From Rhodococcus pseudokoreensis (GTDB taxonomy: Bacteria; Actinomycetota; Actinomycetes; Mycobacteriales; Mycobacteriaceae): 64,000 nucleotides of DNA. Made by a program: the position numbers and the translations under genes. The notes below the pieces were generated by a model, which was not told where the DNA came from, did no database searches, and worked only from the letters and a program-made list of their open reading frames with translations. Shown here one piece after another: positions 8,397 through 17,032 of the stretch. The stretch spans positions 4,960,001 through 5,024,000 of the forward strand of contig NZ_CP070619.1 of the NCBI RefSeq assembly GCF_017068395.1, in the 5' to 3' direction. Numbering within the stretch: the stretch's first letter is position 1; the number at the start of each line of letters is the position of its first letter.

Positions 8397-9065
8397 TCAG
8401 GCCTTGGGAACCGGGTGCCCCTCCGAGGCCTGCACGACGACGACGCCGTGTCCGGTGAGGCACAACTGGTACGCCTCACCGGATCCGCGGCCGATCGCGG
8501 CGGCCATCTTCGCCGTCTTCCGGATCGTCGAGTGCAGGCCGGTCGACCACAGCACCGCGCTCTGCATGTCGACATAGGTGGGCGTGTCGACGTTCAGGAC
8601 GACGGGAGTGCCGTACACGGTGACGGCGAGGACACCGCGCCCGGTGAACGTGGTGTTGAACAGTCCGCCGCTGAGCATCGACGCACCCTCGACGCGGTGG
8701 ATGTCCCAGCTCAGCGAGCTGTCGAACGCGAGGACGTTGGACCCGTTGACGGTCACCGACTCGTCCTCGAGTTCGAGCAGGAAGATCTCGTCGGCGTCGC
8801 GGGCGAGGAACACGTCGCCGCTGCCGGACACCTTCATCAGCGACATGCCCTCACCGGTCAGCGCCTTCTTGAAGAACTTCCCGACGCCGCCGCTGCCCTC
8901 GTACGAGAAGTCGACGTCGCCCTGGTACGCGACCATCGCTCCCTGCCGGGCGAAGAAGTGGCCACCGGTTCCGGTCAAGTCCACCTTGAGCATTCGGGGA
9001 TTCTGGAGCACGAAGGTGCCCGGTTCGCCGTTGCGTTCCGCGTTCTGCATCAGGTCGCTGCGCAT
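8397..9065 (-). CDS. AIM24 family protein
   Basis: 222 residues forming the all-beta AIM24 fold (named from a yeast mitochondrial protein; bacterial homologues are common and uncharacterised). Repeated short strands with glycine turns such as TGTGGHFFARQGAM, SGSGDVFLARDADEIFLLELE and TGRGVLAVTVYGTP are typical, and the length is normal. No signal peptide or membrane segment. It starts at ATG 9065 and lies on its own between a convergent operon and a regulator. Role unknown. Confidence 0.85.
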   Translation of the reverse strand: MRSDLMQNAERNGEPGTFVLQNPRMLKVDLTGTGGHFFARQGAMVAYQGDVDFSYEGSGGVGKFFKKALTGEGMSLMKVSGSGDVFLARDADEIFLLELEDESVTVNGSNVLAFDSSLSWDIHRVEGASMLSGGLFNTTFTGRGVLAVTVYGTPVVLNVDTPTYVDMQSAVLWSTGLHSTIRKTAKMAAAIGRGSGEAYQLCLTGHGVVVVQASEGHPVPKA

Positions 9066-9086
9066 AGTGCGATGGTATCCGCCGCG

Positions 9087-9563
9087 TCAACGAACCCATT
9101 CCGGTCCGGGCCCGCTGGCTTCCTCGAAGATCAGCCACGTCTTGGTCGCCTGCACACCTTCGAGGCTCTGCAACCGTTCGAGGACGACGTGACGCAGTGC
9201 GCTGTTGTCCGGTGCGCGGACGAGGACGAGTACGTCGAAATCGCCGCCCAGTAACGAGAAGTGCTCGACGAACGGCAGTGTCCGCAGCTGGGTGGAGATT
9301 CCCCGCCACGAGTCCTGCCTGATCGACAGGGCGATGAACGCGGAGGAGCCCAGACCCGCCTTGGAATGCGAGATGCGGGTGGTGAAACCCTCGATGATCC
9401 CGGCGTCCTGCAACCGCTCGATGCGGACGTACGCGTGGGCGCGGGAGATGTGGGCCTTCTCCGCCAGCGCTCGCATCGAGATGCGGCTGTCGGCGACGAG
9501 TTCCTTGATGATGCGTCGGTCGATCGCGTCGAGTTCGTACGTGTCCGCTGTGCCTTCGGCCAT
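9087..9563 (-). CDS. Lrp/AsnC-family regulator, likely controller of the adjacent 2-oxoacid dehydrogenase operon
   Basis: About 158 residues: N-terminal winged HTH (ELDAIDRRIIKELVADSRIS, recognition helix around ISRAHAYVRIERLQ) and C-terminal RAM domain (GGDFDVLVLVRAPDNSALR). The ATG at 9563 follows an AGGGATGG ribosome site and begins eight residues before the HTH; another ATG at 9605 is possible. It is divergent from bkdA. Lrp-family proteins commonly control branched-chain keto acid dehydrogenase operons, so this is its most probable target (inference). Confidence 0.88.
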   Translation of the reverse strand: MAEGTADTYELDAIDRRIIKELVADSRISMRALAEKAHISRAHAYVRIERLQDAGIIEGFTTRISHSKAGLGSSAFIALSIRQDSWRGISTQLRTLPFVEHFSLLGGDFDVLVLVRAPDNSALRHVVLERLQSLEGVQATKTWLIFEEASGPGPEWVR

Positions 9564-9716
9564 CTGTCCATCCCTGCTGTGGTCGCTCACACTCTGGTGA
9601 GACATTCTGCCCCCGACAGGCCGATTCTAGGCCATTTGTCTCTGATTCCGCCCAGTCGTTGTCGATAGGTCGTTCAGTTGCGAGCATTGACGAACACAAT
9701 GCATCTGGAGGTAGAC

Positions 9717-10835
9717 GTGACGCTCGTAGAGCCGCCCCTGGCGAGGCCGTATCGGAAGTTCCTTCCCGCTGACAGCGCGGTGCAGTATCTGGATTCGGCG
9801 GGCGAGCTCACCGGGAGCGAGGCCCGGTATCCGAGGCCGAGCGATCACCGTCTGGTGGAGATGCACCGGAACATGGTGCTGGGCAGGCGCTTCGATCAGC
9901 AGGCGACGGCGCTGACCAAGCAGGGCCGGCTGGCGGTGTATCCGTCTTCGCGTGGTCAGGAGGCCTGCCAGATCGCGGCGGCGATGAGCCTGCGACCCGG
10001 CGACTGGATGTTCCCCACCTACCGCGACTCGGTGGCGCTCGCCGCCCGCGGCATCGACCCGGTCGAGATCCTCAGCATGCTCGCCGGCGACTGGCACTGC
10101 GGCTACGACCCGGCGCGGCACCGCAGCGCACCCCAGTGCACCCCGCTGGCCACGCAGTTGCTGCACGCCACCGGTGTGGCGTACGGCGAAAACCGCCGGG
10201 GTCGAGACACGATCGCGCTGGCGTTCTGCGGCGACGGCGCGACCAGTGAGGGCGACTTCCACGAGGCCCTCAACTTCGCGGCGGTGTTCAAGGCCCCGGT
10301 GGTGTTTCTGGTGCAGAACAACGGATTCGCGATCAGTGTGCCGCTCGCCCGGCAGAGCGCCGCACCCACACTGGCGCACAAGGGTGTCGGCTACGGAATC
10401 GGCAGCGAGCAGGTCGACGGCAACGACCCGGTCGCCATGCTCGCAGTGATGGACGAGGCGGCGAACTTCGTCCGGTCCGGCAACGGACCGGTCATCGTCG
10501 AGGCCCACACCTACCGGATCGACGCGCACACCAACGCCGACGACGCCACCCGCTACCGCGATTCGTCCGAGGTGGAGCAGTGGCTCGGACGCGACCCACT
10601 GACCCGGCTGGAGAAGTATCTGCGCGGCCGGAATCTGCTCGACGACGCGGCCGTCGACGCCCTGACCGCCGAGGCCGACACCGCCGCCGCGGCCCTGCGC
10701 GCCGGGATGAACGTCGACCGTCCCCACGACCCGCTCGATCTGTTCCGGCACGTCTTCGCCGAACCGACCCCACAGTTGCGCGAACAGCAGGCGCAGGTGC
10801 AGGCCGAACTGGCCGCCGAATCCGAGGAGCACTGA
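9717..10835 (+). CDS. bkdA: 2-oxoisovalerate (branched-chain 2-oxoacid) dehydrogenase E1 alpha subunit
   Basis: 372 residues. Thiamine diphosphate-binding motif GDGATSEGDF (172-181) followed by NFAAVFKAPVVF and the NN of QNNGFAIS, all diagnostic of heterotetrameric E1 alpha. It decarboxylates 2-oxo acids and passes the acyl group to E2 lipoyl groups in the cytosolic complex. GTG 9717 is taken as start because GGAGG lies five bases before it. First of four tightly spaced genes for a whole complex. Branched-chain rather than pyruvate specificity is suggested by the alpha sequence type and the neighbouring Lrp gene, but is not proven. Confidence 0.92.
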   Translation: MTLVEPPLARPYRKFLPADSAVQYLDSAGELTGSEARYPRPSDHRLVEMHRNMVLGRRFDQQATALTKQGRLAVYPSSRGQEACQIAAAMSLRPGDWMFPTYRDSVALAARGIDPVEILSMLAGDWHCGYDPARHRSAPQCTPLATQLLHATGVAYGENRRGRDTIALAFCGDGATSEGDFHEALNFAAVFKAPVVFLVQNNGFAISVPLARQSAAPTLAHKGVGYGIGSEQVDGNDPVAMLAVMDEAANFVRSGNGPVIVEAHTYRIDAHTNADDATRYRDSSEVEQWLGRDPLTRLEKYLRGRNLLDDAAVDALTAEADTAAAALRAGMNVDRPHDPLDLFRHVFAEPTPQLREQQAQVQAELAAESEEH

Positions 10836-10838
10836 ATC

Positions 10839-11843
10839 ATGCCCACACTCACCATGGCTCAGGCCCTGAACACCGCACTGCGCGACGCGCTCGCCGCGGA
10901 CGAGAACGTCGTCGTCTTCGGTGAGGACGTCGGCACCCTCGGCGGTGTCTTCCGGGTCACCGACGGACTCACCCGCGACTTCGGCGACGACCGCTGCTTC
11001 GACACCCCGCTCGCCGAATCGGGCATCATCGGCTTCGCCATCGGCATGGCGATGGCGAGGTTCAAGCCGGTCGTCGAGATGCAGTTCGACGCGTTCGCCT
11101 ACCCGGCGTTCGAGCAAATCGTCTCGCACGTCGCGAAGATCCGGAACCGCACGAAGGGCGCGCTGTCGGCGCCCATCGTCATCCGGATCCCGTTCGCCGG
11201 CGGCATCGGCGGCGTCGAGCATCACTGCGATTCCAGTGAGGGCTACTACGCGCACACTCCGGGCCTGAAGGTGGTGGCCCCGTCCACGGTAGAGGACGCG
11301 TACTCCCTGCTGCGGGCGGCGATCGACGACCCGGACCCGGTAATTTTTCTGGAGCCGAAACGGCTGTACTTCTCCCGCGCCGACGTCGACCTCGCGGTGG
11401 GCGCGCCGCTCGGGAAGGCGGCCGTCCGGCGTGCCGGCCGGGACGCGACGCTCGTCGCCTACGGTCCGTCGGTGACCGTCGCACTCGAGTCCGCCGAGGC
11501 CGCCGCGGCGGAGGGCCACGACCTCGAGGTGATCGACCTGCGGTCGATCGTGCCGTTCGACGACGAGACGGTCATGGCGTCGGTCCGGAAGACCGGCCGG
11601 TGCATCGTCATTCAGGAGGCGCAGGGTTTCGCCGGTGTCGGCGCCGAAATCGCCGCCCGCGTGCAGGAACGCTGCTTCCACCATCTGCATGCCCCGGTGC
11701 TGCGGGTCAGCGGATTCGACATCCCCTACCCGGCACCGAAACTCGAACGCCTGCACCTGCCGAACGTCGACCGCGTCCTCGACAGCGTCGACCGATTGCA
11801 GTGGAACGATTCCGCCGATACCCGGTGGGCGGTGACCGCATGA
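10839..11843 (+). CDS. bkdB: Branched-chain 2-oxoacid dehydrogenase E1 beta subunit
   Basis: 334 residues, the normal E1 beta length. N-terminal TPP-binding pyrimidine domain with FGEDVGTLGGVFRVTDGL, then AESGIIGFAIGMAM and the conserved EMQFDAFAYPAFEQIVSH, and a C-terminal transketolase-like domain. Forms the alpha2-beta2 E1 with bkdA. ATG three bases after the bkdA stop; its own stop overlaps the E2 start (ATGA), so all four genes look translationally coupled. Confidence 0.93.
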   Translation: MPTLTMAQALNTALRDALAADENVVVFGEDVGTLGGVFRVTDGLTRDFGDDRCFDTPLAESGIIGFAIGMAMARFKPVVEMQFDAFAYPAFEQIVSHVAKIRNRTKGALSAPIVIRIPFAGGIGGVEHHCDSSEGYYAHTPGLKVVAPSTVEDAYSLLRAAIDDPDPVIFLEPKRLYFSRADVDLAVGAPLGKAAVRRAGRDATLVAYGPSVTVALESAEAAAAEGHDLEVIDLRSIVPFDDETVMASVRKTGRCIVIQEAQGFAGVGAEIAARVQERCFHHLHAPVLRVSGFDIPYPAPKLERLHLPNVDRVLDSVDRLQWNDSADTRWAVTA

Positions 11844-13069
11844 GCAACCAGATCTTCCTGCTCCCCGACCTCGGCGAGGGACTCACCGAGGCCGACATCG
11901 CCGAATGGCGAGTCCGGGTCGGCGACACCGTCACCATCGACCAGGTCGTCGTCGAGGTCGAGACCGCCAAAGCTGCGGTCGAGGTGCCGATTCCCTTCGA
12001 GGGCACGGTGATCTCCCTGCACGGCGACGAAGGCTCGACGCTGAAGGTGGGCACCCCACTGATCACCGTCAGCGGAACCCCCGCCGCGCACGAGCAGTAC
12101 CGGGAGGAGGAACGCGCCGGCTCGGGCAACGTGCTCATCGGATACGGCACCAGTGAGGACACCCGTCGGCGTCGGCGTCGTGTCGCCGCGAACCGTGAAG
12201 TCACGCAAGTCCACAAGGCTTCTGCGACCCGCGTCATCTCGCCGGTCGTCCGTAACCTCGCGCGGCAGAACGACCTCGACCTGTCGCGGCTGCCGGGCAG
12301 CGGTCCCGGAGGGGTGATCAACCGCGCCGACGTCGAGCGGGCACTCGCCACGACACCCGACGGCGACGCCGACGACGTGCAGCGGATACCGATCAAGGGC
12401 CTGCGCAAGGCGGTCGCCGACAAGCTGTCGACGAGCCGCCGCGAAATTCCGGACGCGACGACGTGGGTCGATGTGGACGCCACCGATCTCCTCGCCGCCC
12501 GCCGCGCGATCAACGCCGCACTACCCGAGGACGACAAGGTCAGCCTGATGGCACTGCTCGCGCGCCTGGCCCTCGCGGCGCTGGCGCGGTACCCGGAACT
12601 GAACTCGACCGTCGACACCGACCGGGGCGAGATCGTCCAGTTCGGACACGTGCATCTCGGCATCGCGGCGCAAACCCCACGCGGGCTGGTCGTCCCGGTG
12701 ATCGAGCGGGCCGATTCGCTCACGACCGTTGACCTCGCCCGGCAACTGCGGGACACCACGGCGCTGGCCCGCGAGGGAGCACTCCCGCCGTCGCGGCTGA
12801 CCGGGGGCACGTTCACCCTCAACAACTACGGCGTGTTCGGTGTGGACGGTTCGACCCCGATCATCAACCATCCCGAGGCCGCGATCCTCGGTGTCGGCCG
12901 GATCGTCGACAAACCGTGGGTCGTGGACGGGCAGTTGGCTGTCCGGAAGGTGATGCAGGTGTCGCTGAGTTTCGATCACCGGGTGTGTGACGGCGGTGTC
13001 GCCGGCGGATTCCTGCGAGCGTTCGCCGACTTCATCGAGAATCCGATCACCGTGCTGGGGAGGCTGTAG
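11840..13069 (+). CDS. bkdC: Dihydrolipoamide acyltransferase E2 of the branched-chain complex
   Basis: 409 residues: one N-terminal lipoyl domain with the lipoylated lysine K44 in VETAKAAVEVP, a linker, a peripheral subunit-binding domain (SPVVRNLARQNDLDL about 140-175), and a C-terminal catalytic domain ending with the CoA acyltransferase signature SFDHRVCDGG. It transfers the acyl group from E1 to CoA. Only one lipoyl domain is present, usual for branched-chain E2. The ATG at 11840 overlaps the bkdB stop by four bases; a strongly arginine-rich stretch (RRRRRR near residue 113) in the linker is unusual. Confidence 0.93.
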   Translation: MSNQIFLLPDLGEGLTEADIAEWRVRVGDTVTIDQVVVEVETAKAAVEVPIPFEGTVISLHGDEGSTLKVGTPLITVSGTPAAHEQYREEERAGSGNVLIGYGTSEDTRRRRRRVAANREVTQVHKASATRVISPVVRNLARQNDLDLSRLPGSGPGGVINRADVERALATTPDGDADDVQRIPIKGLRKAVADKLSTSRREIPDATTWVDVDATDLLAARRAINAALPEDDKVSLMALLARLALAALARYPELNSTVDTDRGEIVQFGHVHLGIAAQTPRGLVVPVIERADSLTTVDLARQLRDTTALAREGALPPSRLTGGTFTLNNYGVFGVDGSTPIINHPEAAILGVGRIVDKPWVVDGQLAVRKVMQVSLSFDHRVCDGGVAGGFLRAFADFIENPITVLGRL

Positions 13070-14443
13070 ATGACCGACACCCACAGCGACGTCCTGATCC
13101 TCGGTGGTGGTTCGGGCGGCTACGCGTGCGCTTTCCGGGCCGCGCAACTCGGCCTGTCGGTCCGGCTGATCGAGGCGGACAAGATCGGCGGAACCTGCCT
13201 GCACCGCGGTTGCATCCCGACCAAGGCGCTTCTCCATTCCGCCGAGATCGCCGACTCCGCGCGGACCGGTGCGGAGTTCGGCGTGCGAACGACGTTCGAC
13301 GGCATCGATATCGACGCGGTGCACCGGTACAAGGACGGCACGATCGATCGGTTGCACAAGGGGCTGCAGGGCCTGGTCGCGCATCATGCGGTGTCCGTCG
13401 TGCACGGGCACGGAAAGTACGTCGGAGACAGGACGATCGAGGTGGACGGCACCCGCTACACCGGGACGTCCGTGGTGCTGGCCACCGGGTCCTATGCCCG
13501 CACGGTGCCGTCCATCGAGTGCGGTGAGCGCATCGTCACCAGCGATCAGGCACTGACTCTCGGGTTCGTCCCGGAGAAGGCCATCGTCCTCGGGGGTGGC
13601 GTGATCGGTGTCGAGTTCGCCAGTGTCTGGGCGTCGTTCGGCGCGGACGTGACCATCGTGGAGGCACTGCCCCGCCTGGTCGCGGCGGAGGATCCGTGGT
13701 GCTCGAAGCAACTCGAACGCGCGTTCCGCAAACGCGGGATCTCCACCCGTACGGGCGTCACGGTCGCCGCGGCGAAGGAAACCGCGGACGGCGTCCTCGT
13801 GGAACTCGCGGGTGGCGACACCCTCGAGGCGGACATCCTGCTGGTGGCGGTGGGGCGGGGACCGCGCACCGGCGACTGCGGATTCGCCGAACACGGCATC
13901 ACCCTGGACCGCGGGTTCGTCGTCACCGACGACCGGCTGCGCACCCCCGTCGACGGCGTGTATGCCGTCGGGGACATCGTGGCCGGACTTCAATTGGCGC
14001 ACCGCGGTTTCCAGCAGGGAACCTTCGTCGCCGAGGAGATCGCCGGCCTCGATCCGGTTCCCGTGGCCGAGGATCTGATTCCGCGGGTGACGTACTCGCA
14101 CCCGGAGGTCGCGTCCGTCGGCCTCACCGAGGACGCTGCCCGGGAACGGCACGGCGACGCGACGTCCGTGGTGTACGACCTCGCCGGCAACGGCAAGAGC
14201 CAGATCCTGCGAACGTCGGGCGGGATCAAGGTCGTCAGGGCAGGTGACACCGGCCCTGTGGTGGGCGTGCACATGGTCGGTGATCGCGTCGGCGAACTGA
14301 TCGGCGAGGCTCAGCTGACCGTCGCGTGGGAGGCCCTGCCCACCGACGTCGCACCGTTCGTCCACGCGCACCCCACACAGAACGAGGCGCTGGGCGAAGC
14401 AATGCTCGCGCTGTCGGGGAAACCGCTGCACACGCACGGCTGA
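13070..14443 (+). CDS. lpd: Dihydrolipoyl dehydrogenase (E3)
   Basis: 457 residues. FAD motif GGGSGGYACA (12-21), redox-active disulfide in GGTCLHRGCIPTK (C43 and C48), NAD motif LGGGVIGVEFASVW, second FAD motif YAVGDIV and the C-terminal His-Glu dyad in HAHPTQNEAL. It reoxidises dihydrolipoyl-E2 using NAD+. The ATG follows immediately after the bkdC stop. It completes the four-gene complex. Its last 61 bases recur at 16865-16925 (see below). Confidence 0.95.
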   Translation: MTDTHSDVLILGGGSGGYACAFRAAQLGLSVRLIEADKIGGTCLHRGCIPTKALLHSAEIADSARTGAEFGVRTTFDGIDIDAVHRYKDGTIDRLHKGLQGLVAHHAVSVVHGHGKYVGDRTIEVDGTRYTGTSVVLATGSYARTVPSIECGERIVTSDQALTLGFVPEKAIVLGGGVIGVEFASVWASFGADVTIVEALPRLVAAEDPWCSKQLERAFRKRGISTRTGVTVAAAKETADGVLVELAGGDTLEADILLVAVGRGPRTGDCGFAEHGITLDRGFVVTDDRLRTPVDGVYAVGDIVAGLQLAHRGFQQGTFVAEEIAGLDPVPVAEDLIPRVTYSHPEVASVGLTEDAARERHGDATSVVYDLAGNGKSQILRTSGGIKVVRAGDTGPVVGVHMVGDRVGELIGEAQLTVAWEALPTDVAPFVHAHPTQNEALGEAMLALSGKPLHTHG

Positions 14444-14649
14444 GTGCACCGGGAAGATCGCACCCCGGTCCGTGGTTGACATCGGGTGATCATCGGAAAA
14501 CGACACAGGAGCGTGATGGCGTTGTGGATGAGGGAGCCTTCGTCGGTTGGAACGGGCATGTCGCTGGGTCGTCTCGCATCGACTTGGCGTGCGCTGGGCC
14601 GGTTTCGTGTGCATCGATAGGTTCTGAACGAGATTGACAGAACGGAACT

Positions 14650-14685
14650 GGAAGGGCCCGCCCGGGAGGCCGGGCAGGGCTTTCC
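14650..14685. terminator. Imperfect GC-rich hairpin between lpd and convergent gene
   Basis: Arms 14650-14665 and 14670-14685 pair over 16 positions with two mismatches and one wobble around a four-base loop. It lies between the ends of lpd and the convergent small secreted-protein gene and can end both transcripts. Confidence 0.5.
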
Positions 14686-14695
14686 GGTGTTCGGG

Positions 14696-15016
14696 TCAGC
14701 TGTCGAAGAATCCGGTGATGAAGTCGTGGAGGAAGTTGGCGCCGATCTCGTTCCAGGTGGTCGGCGTCGGCCGGTTCGTTTCGGGCTCGTAGGCCAGTTC
14801 CCATCCGCTTGCCTGTCCGGGCATCGATCCGCAGCGTGCATAGGTGCCGGGGTGGGCTTGGTGGTAGGCGTTCTCGGCTTTGATGCAGTCCGAGTAGGTC
14901 GGGTAGCCGGTGATGTATTCCGTGGCGTTGGCGGTCGGGGCCAGCAGGAGGGCGGGTGCGCTGATGATTATGACGGTTGCCAGGGCCGTGGCCGCGGTGC
15001 GAGTGAGGTGCTTCAT
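14696..15016 (-). CDS. Small secreted protein, paralogue A
   Basis: 106 residues: a Sec signal peptide (MKHLTRTAATALATVIIISA, cleavage probably after TANA near residue 30) and a 75-residue mature part with two cysteines (YSDCIKAENAYHQAHP and YARCGSMPG) that probably form a disulfide. The C-terminus is GFFDS. It is 40 bases downstream of paralogue B, with the same signal-peptide core (RTAATALAT), the same Y-P-x-x-x-x-C spacing and a similar end, so the two are a tandem duplication. Exported; function unknown. Confidence 0.75.
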   Translation of the reverse strand: MKHLTRTAATALATVIIISAPALLLAPTANATEYITGYPTYSDCIKAENAYHQAHPGTYARCGSMPGQASGWELAYEPETNRPTPTTWNEIGANFLHDFITGFFDS

Positions 15017-15056
15017 TAGAGATCCTGTCTCGGGGCTGAAGGTGGCGGGGGCGGTG

Positions 15057-15371
15057 TCAGCTGCCGAAGAATCCGCCGAACGCCGGCGGTGTGGGCTGCG
15101 GGTTGGACCTCAGCTTCGGGATGTCGGCCGGGTCGTACTTCAGTTCGGTCTGCCCGTCTGCGGTTCCGGCTTTCATCAGGCACGAGGTCCGCAGCCCCGG
15201 GTAGGCCTCACGGAGCGCCTTTCCCGCGTTCGCGCAGGCCGTCGATGACGGGTAGGTGGTGTAGACCGGGGTCGCGCCGGCAGCCGGGGCGAGGGCCAGT
15301 GCAGGCGCGGCGAGGATCGCGGCGGTGGCCAACGCGGTCGCCGCGGTACGGGCGAGGGTGCGAAGGTTCAT
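15057..15371 (-). CDS. Small secreted protein, paralogue B
   Basis: 104 residues from ATG 15371 (ribosome site AAAGGATTC upstream): signal peptide MNLRTLARTAATALATAAIL followed by APALALAPAAGA and a mature domain with YPSSTACANAGKALREAYP and a second cysteine in RTSCLMKAG, ending FGGFFGS. An in-frame start further upstream at 15611 would put a long non-signal leader before the hydrophobic segment and is rejected. Partner of the next gene downstream; function unknown. Confidence 0.75.
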   Translation of the reverse strand: MNLRTLARTAATALATAAILAAPALALAPAAGATPVYTTYPSSTACANAGKALREAYPGLRTSCLMKAGTADGQTELKYDPADIPKLRSNPQPTPPAFGGFFGS

Positions 15372-15656
15372 GTGTGAATCCTTTTCTCGTCGGTAATGGG
15401 GGGCAGGGGTGTGTGTCGGCAAAGTGGGTTGCGGGTGCGGACCGCAGTCGGTCGTGATTTCTGATGCCAGGCATGCTGTGACACCGCGACAGGGATCGGC
15501 CCCCAGAGCGCTCATCGAGTCGCCGTCGGATCGGTACTCCGGAACTCGAGGTGATAGTCCTCTACGGCGATCAGGGCGGAAGTCGGTCAACTTCGGATTA
15601 CGTTGGACCAATAGGTTGTAGTGCTTCTCGGAGGCTTCACGATGGGTGTTGGTGTG

Positions 15657-16643
15657 CTAGCTGCTGCCGAAGCCTGACAATGAGCCTGTCCCGGGGGAAG
15701 GAGGGGGAGTCGTCGGGCTGATAGCGGGGGCAACGGCGACGTCGGTGGGTAGGTTGAATCCGGTCCCGATAGTTGTTTGGCCACCGCCGTCTGCCGGCAC
15801 CATCACCACTCTGTGGTTGCTGCTGTCGGCGATGTACACGTTCGCCGCACCATCGACTGCGACCCCGGATGGTCCGTTGAGGCCGGTGCCGACTTCGGTG
15901 TGGGGTCCGCCGTCGACGGGTACCCTGACGACTCGACTGTCGCCCTGGTTGGCGATGTAGACGTTGCCGGCGTTGTCGACCGCTACGCCATCCGGCCGGT
16001 TGAGTTCGGCGGCGACAGTAGTCTGGGGGCTTCCGTCGGCGGGGACCTTGACCACGGTGCCGCCGTCGAAGTTGGCGATGAACAGGTTTCCGGTGGTGTC
16101 GACAGCGATCCCTGAGGGCGTGCGGAGGTTGGTGCCGACGGTTGTCTGAGCCCCGCCGTCAGAGGGCAGTCTGAGTACTCGTTGGTGAAGAGTGTCGCTG
16201 ACGAATACGTCTCCGGCGGCGTTGACTGCGACCCGAGTCGGGGCGTACAAGCCCGTGTCGAGGACGATGGTTTGGGTGCCGTCGGGTGTCACCTTGACCA
16301 CCCGATTATTAGAGGTGTCGGCGATGAACACGTCACCTCGGGTATCGACGGCCACACCGTTCGGCTGGTTCAACCCGCTACCGACCGCAATCTGCTCGCC
16401 AGCTCCTGGAGCAATGCCGACGACCTGATTCAAGATGACGTCGGCGACGTAGACGGTGACCGGTGGCGTCACCTCGGCCGCCCCCACCGGAGCAGCGGAC
16501 AACACACCGCCAGCGGTAACGCTCATCAGCATTGCGCCCACCAGCACGCCGGCTGTGAGCATCCCTCCCCGTCGGCACCCGGGAAGCGCTCGGGAGGGTG
16601 CCGAGGCGACCTCAATCCACGAGGAATGCAGCGGCAAAGACAT
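15657..16643 (-). CDS. Secreted NHL-repeat beta-propeller protein
   Basis: 328 residues. A long signal peptide (hydrophobic core MLTAGVLVGAMLMSVTAGG, residues 28-46) is followed by about six NHL repeats, each with the pattern P-x-G-V-A-V-D-x-x-G-N-V-Y-I-A-D-x-x-N-x-R-V spaced by 42-43 residues, forming a beta-propeller. A short proline-rich tail TTPPPSPGTGS ends LSGFGSS. Such proteins are extracellular binding scaffolds; serine/threonine kinase PknD sensors of mycobacteria carry a similar domain. ATG 16643 is used; a start at residue 28 would give a more ordinary signal peptide. No enzyme motif seen. Confidence 0.8.
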   Translation of the reverse strand: MSLPLHSSWIEVASAPSRALPGCRRGGMLTAGVLVGAMLMSVTAGGVLSAAPVGAAEVTPPVTVYVADVILNQVVGIAPGAGEQIAVGSGLNQPNGVAVDTRGDVFIADTSNNRVVKVTPDGTQTIVLDTGLYAPTRVAVNAAGDVFVSDTLHQRVLRLPSDGGAQTTVGTNLRTPSGIAVDTTGNLFIANFDGGTVVKVPADGSPQTTVAAELNRPDGVAVDNAGNVYIANQGDSRVVRVPVDGGPHTEVGTGLNGPSGVAVDGAANVYIADSSNHRVVMVPADGGGQTTIGTGFNLPTDVAVAPAISPTTPPPSPGTGSLSGFGSS

Positions 16644-16864
16644 CGACAGTTCTCCTCAGTAAGGGCGGTTCGAAGACCGTAAGACGTGACGACCGCGCAT
16701 TACCGGGTATCGGCAAGTTGCGGACATCCAGACTTTAGTTCAAACTTCGATCACCGGCGCACATCCCTGGCGATTGAAGTGGCCGTGTCTTCGATGATGA
16801 GAAGCTAACGGGGCGAATGTCATTCAGGTGAATGACAACCGGAATTGGGTGAACTCCGGACCGC

Positions 16865-16925
16865 CGAGGCGCTGGGCGAAGCGATGCTCGCGTTGTCGGG
16901 GAAGCCGCTGCACGCGCACGGTTGA
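16865..16925 (+). pseudogene. Isolated relict of an lpd 3' end (direct repeat of 14383-14443)
   Basis: 56 of 61 bases match the end of lpd including its stop codon. The encoded tail EALGEAMLALSGKPLHAHG differs from that of lpd in one residue (A for T); the other four changes are silent third-base changes. It lies in a 389-base stretch without genes (16644-17032) that otherwise holds only the promoters of the NHL gene and the VOC gene. Confidence 0.85.
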
Positions 16926-17032
16926 GCGCGTCGTCGTCGATGCGCCGGCGTGCGGTGCGGAACAGTGCCACTATCTGATGCGGAGCCTTTCGCTCCCCAG
17001 GTACACCGCCCAGCTACGGAGGAACTCGCATC

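Larger units (their letters stand above)
14444..16864. other. Islet of secreted-protein genes inserted behind lpd
   Basis: The segment between the two copies of the lpd 3' end holds only three genes, all on the minus strand and all encoding exported proteins with no evident link to oxoacid metabolism. The left copy completes lpd; the right copy is an isolated fragment. No integrase, transposase or terminal inverted repeats are visible, so the mechanism is not shown; arrangement is that of an acquired or rearranged segment. Confidence 0.5.

Noticed and set aside
9627..11756. 709-codon minus-strand open frame over bkdA and bkdB
   Set aside because: Antisense shadow of the E1 alpha and E1 beta genes; composition is Arg/Asp/Gly-rich and no motif is seen.
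12521..14614. 697-codon minus-strand open frame over bkdC and lpd
   Set aside because: Shadow of two established genes; no homology-like features.
14444..16864. Insertion sequence or prophage as cause of the islet
   Set aside because: No transposase, integrase, terminal inverted repeats or phage gene is encoded between the lpd end copies.
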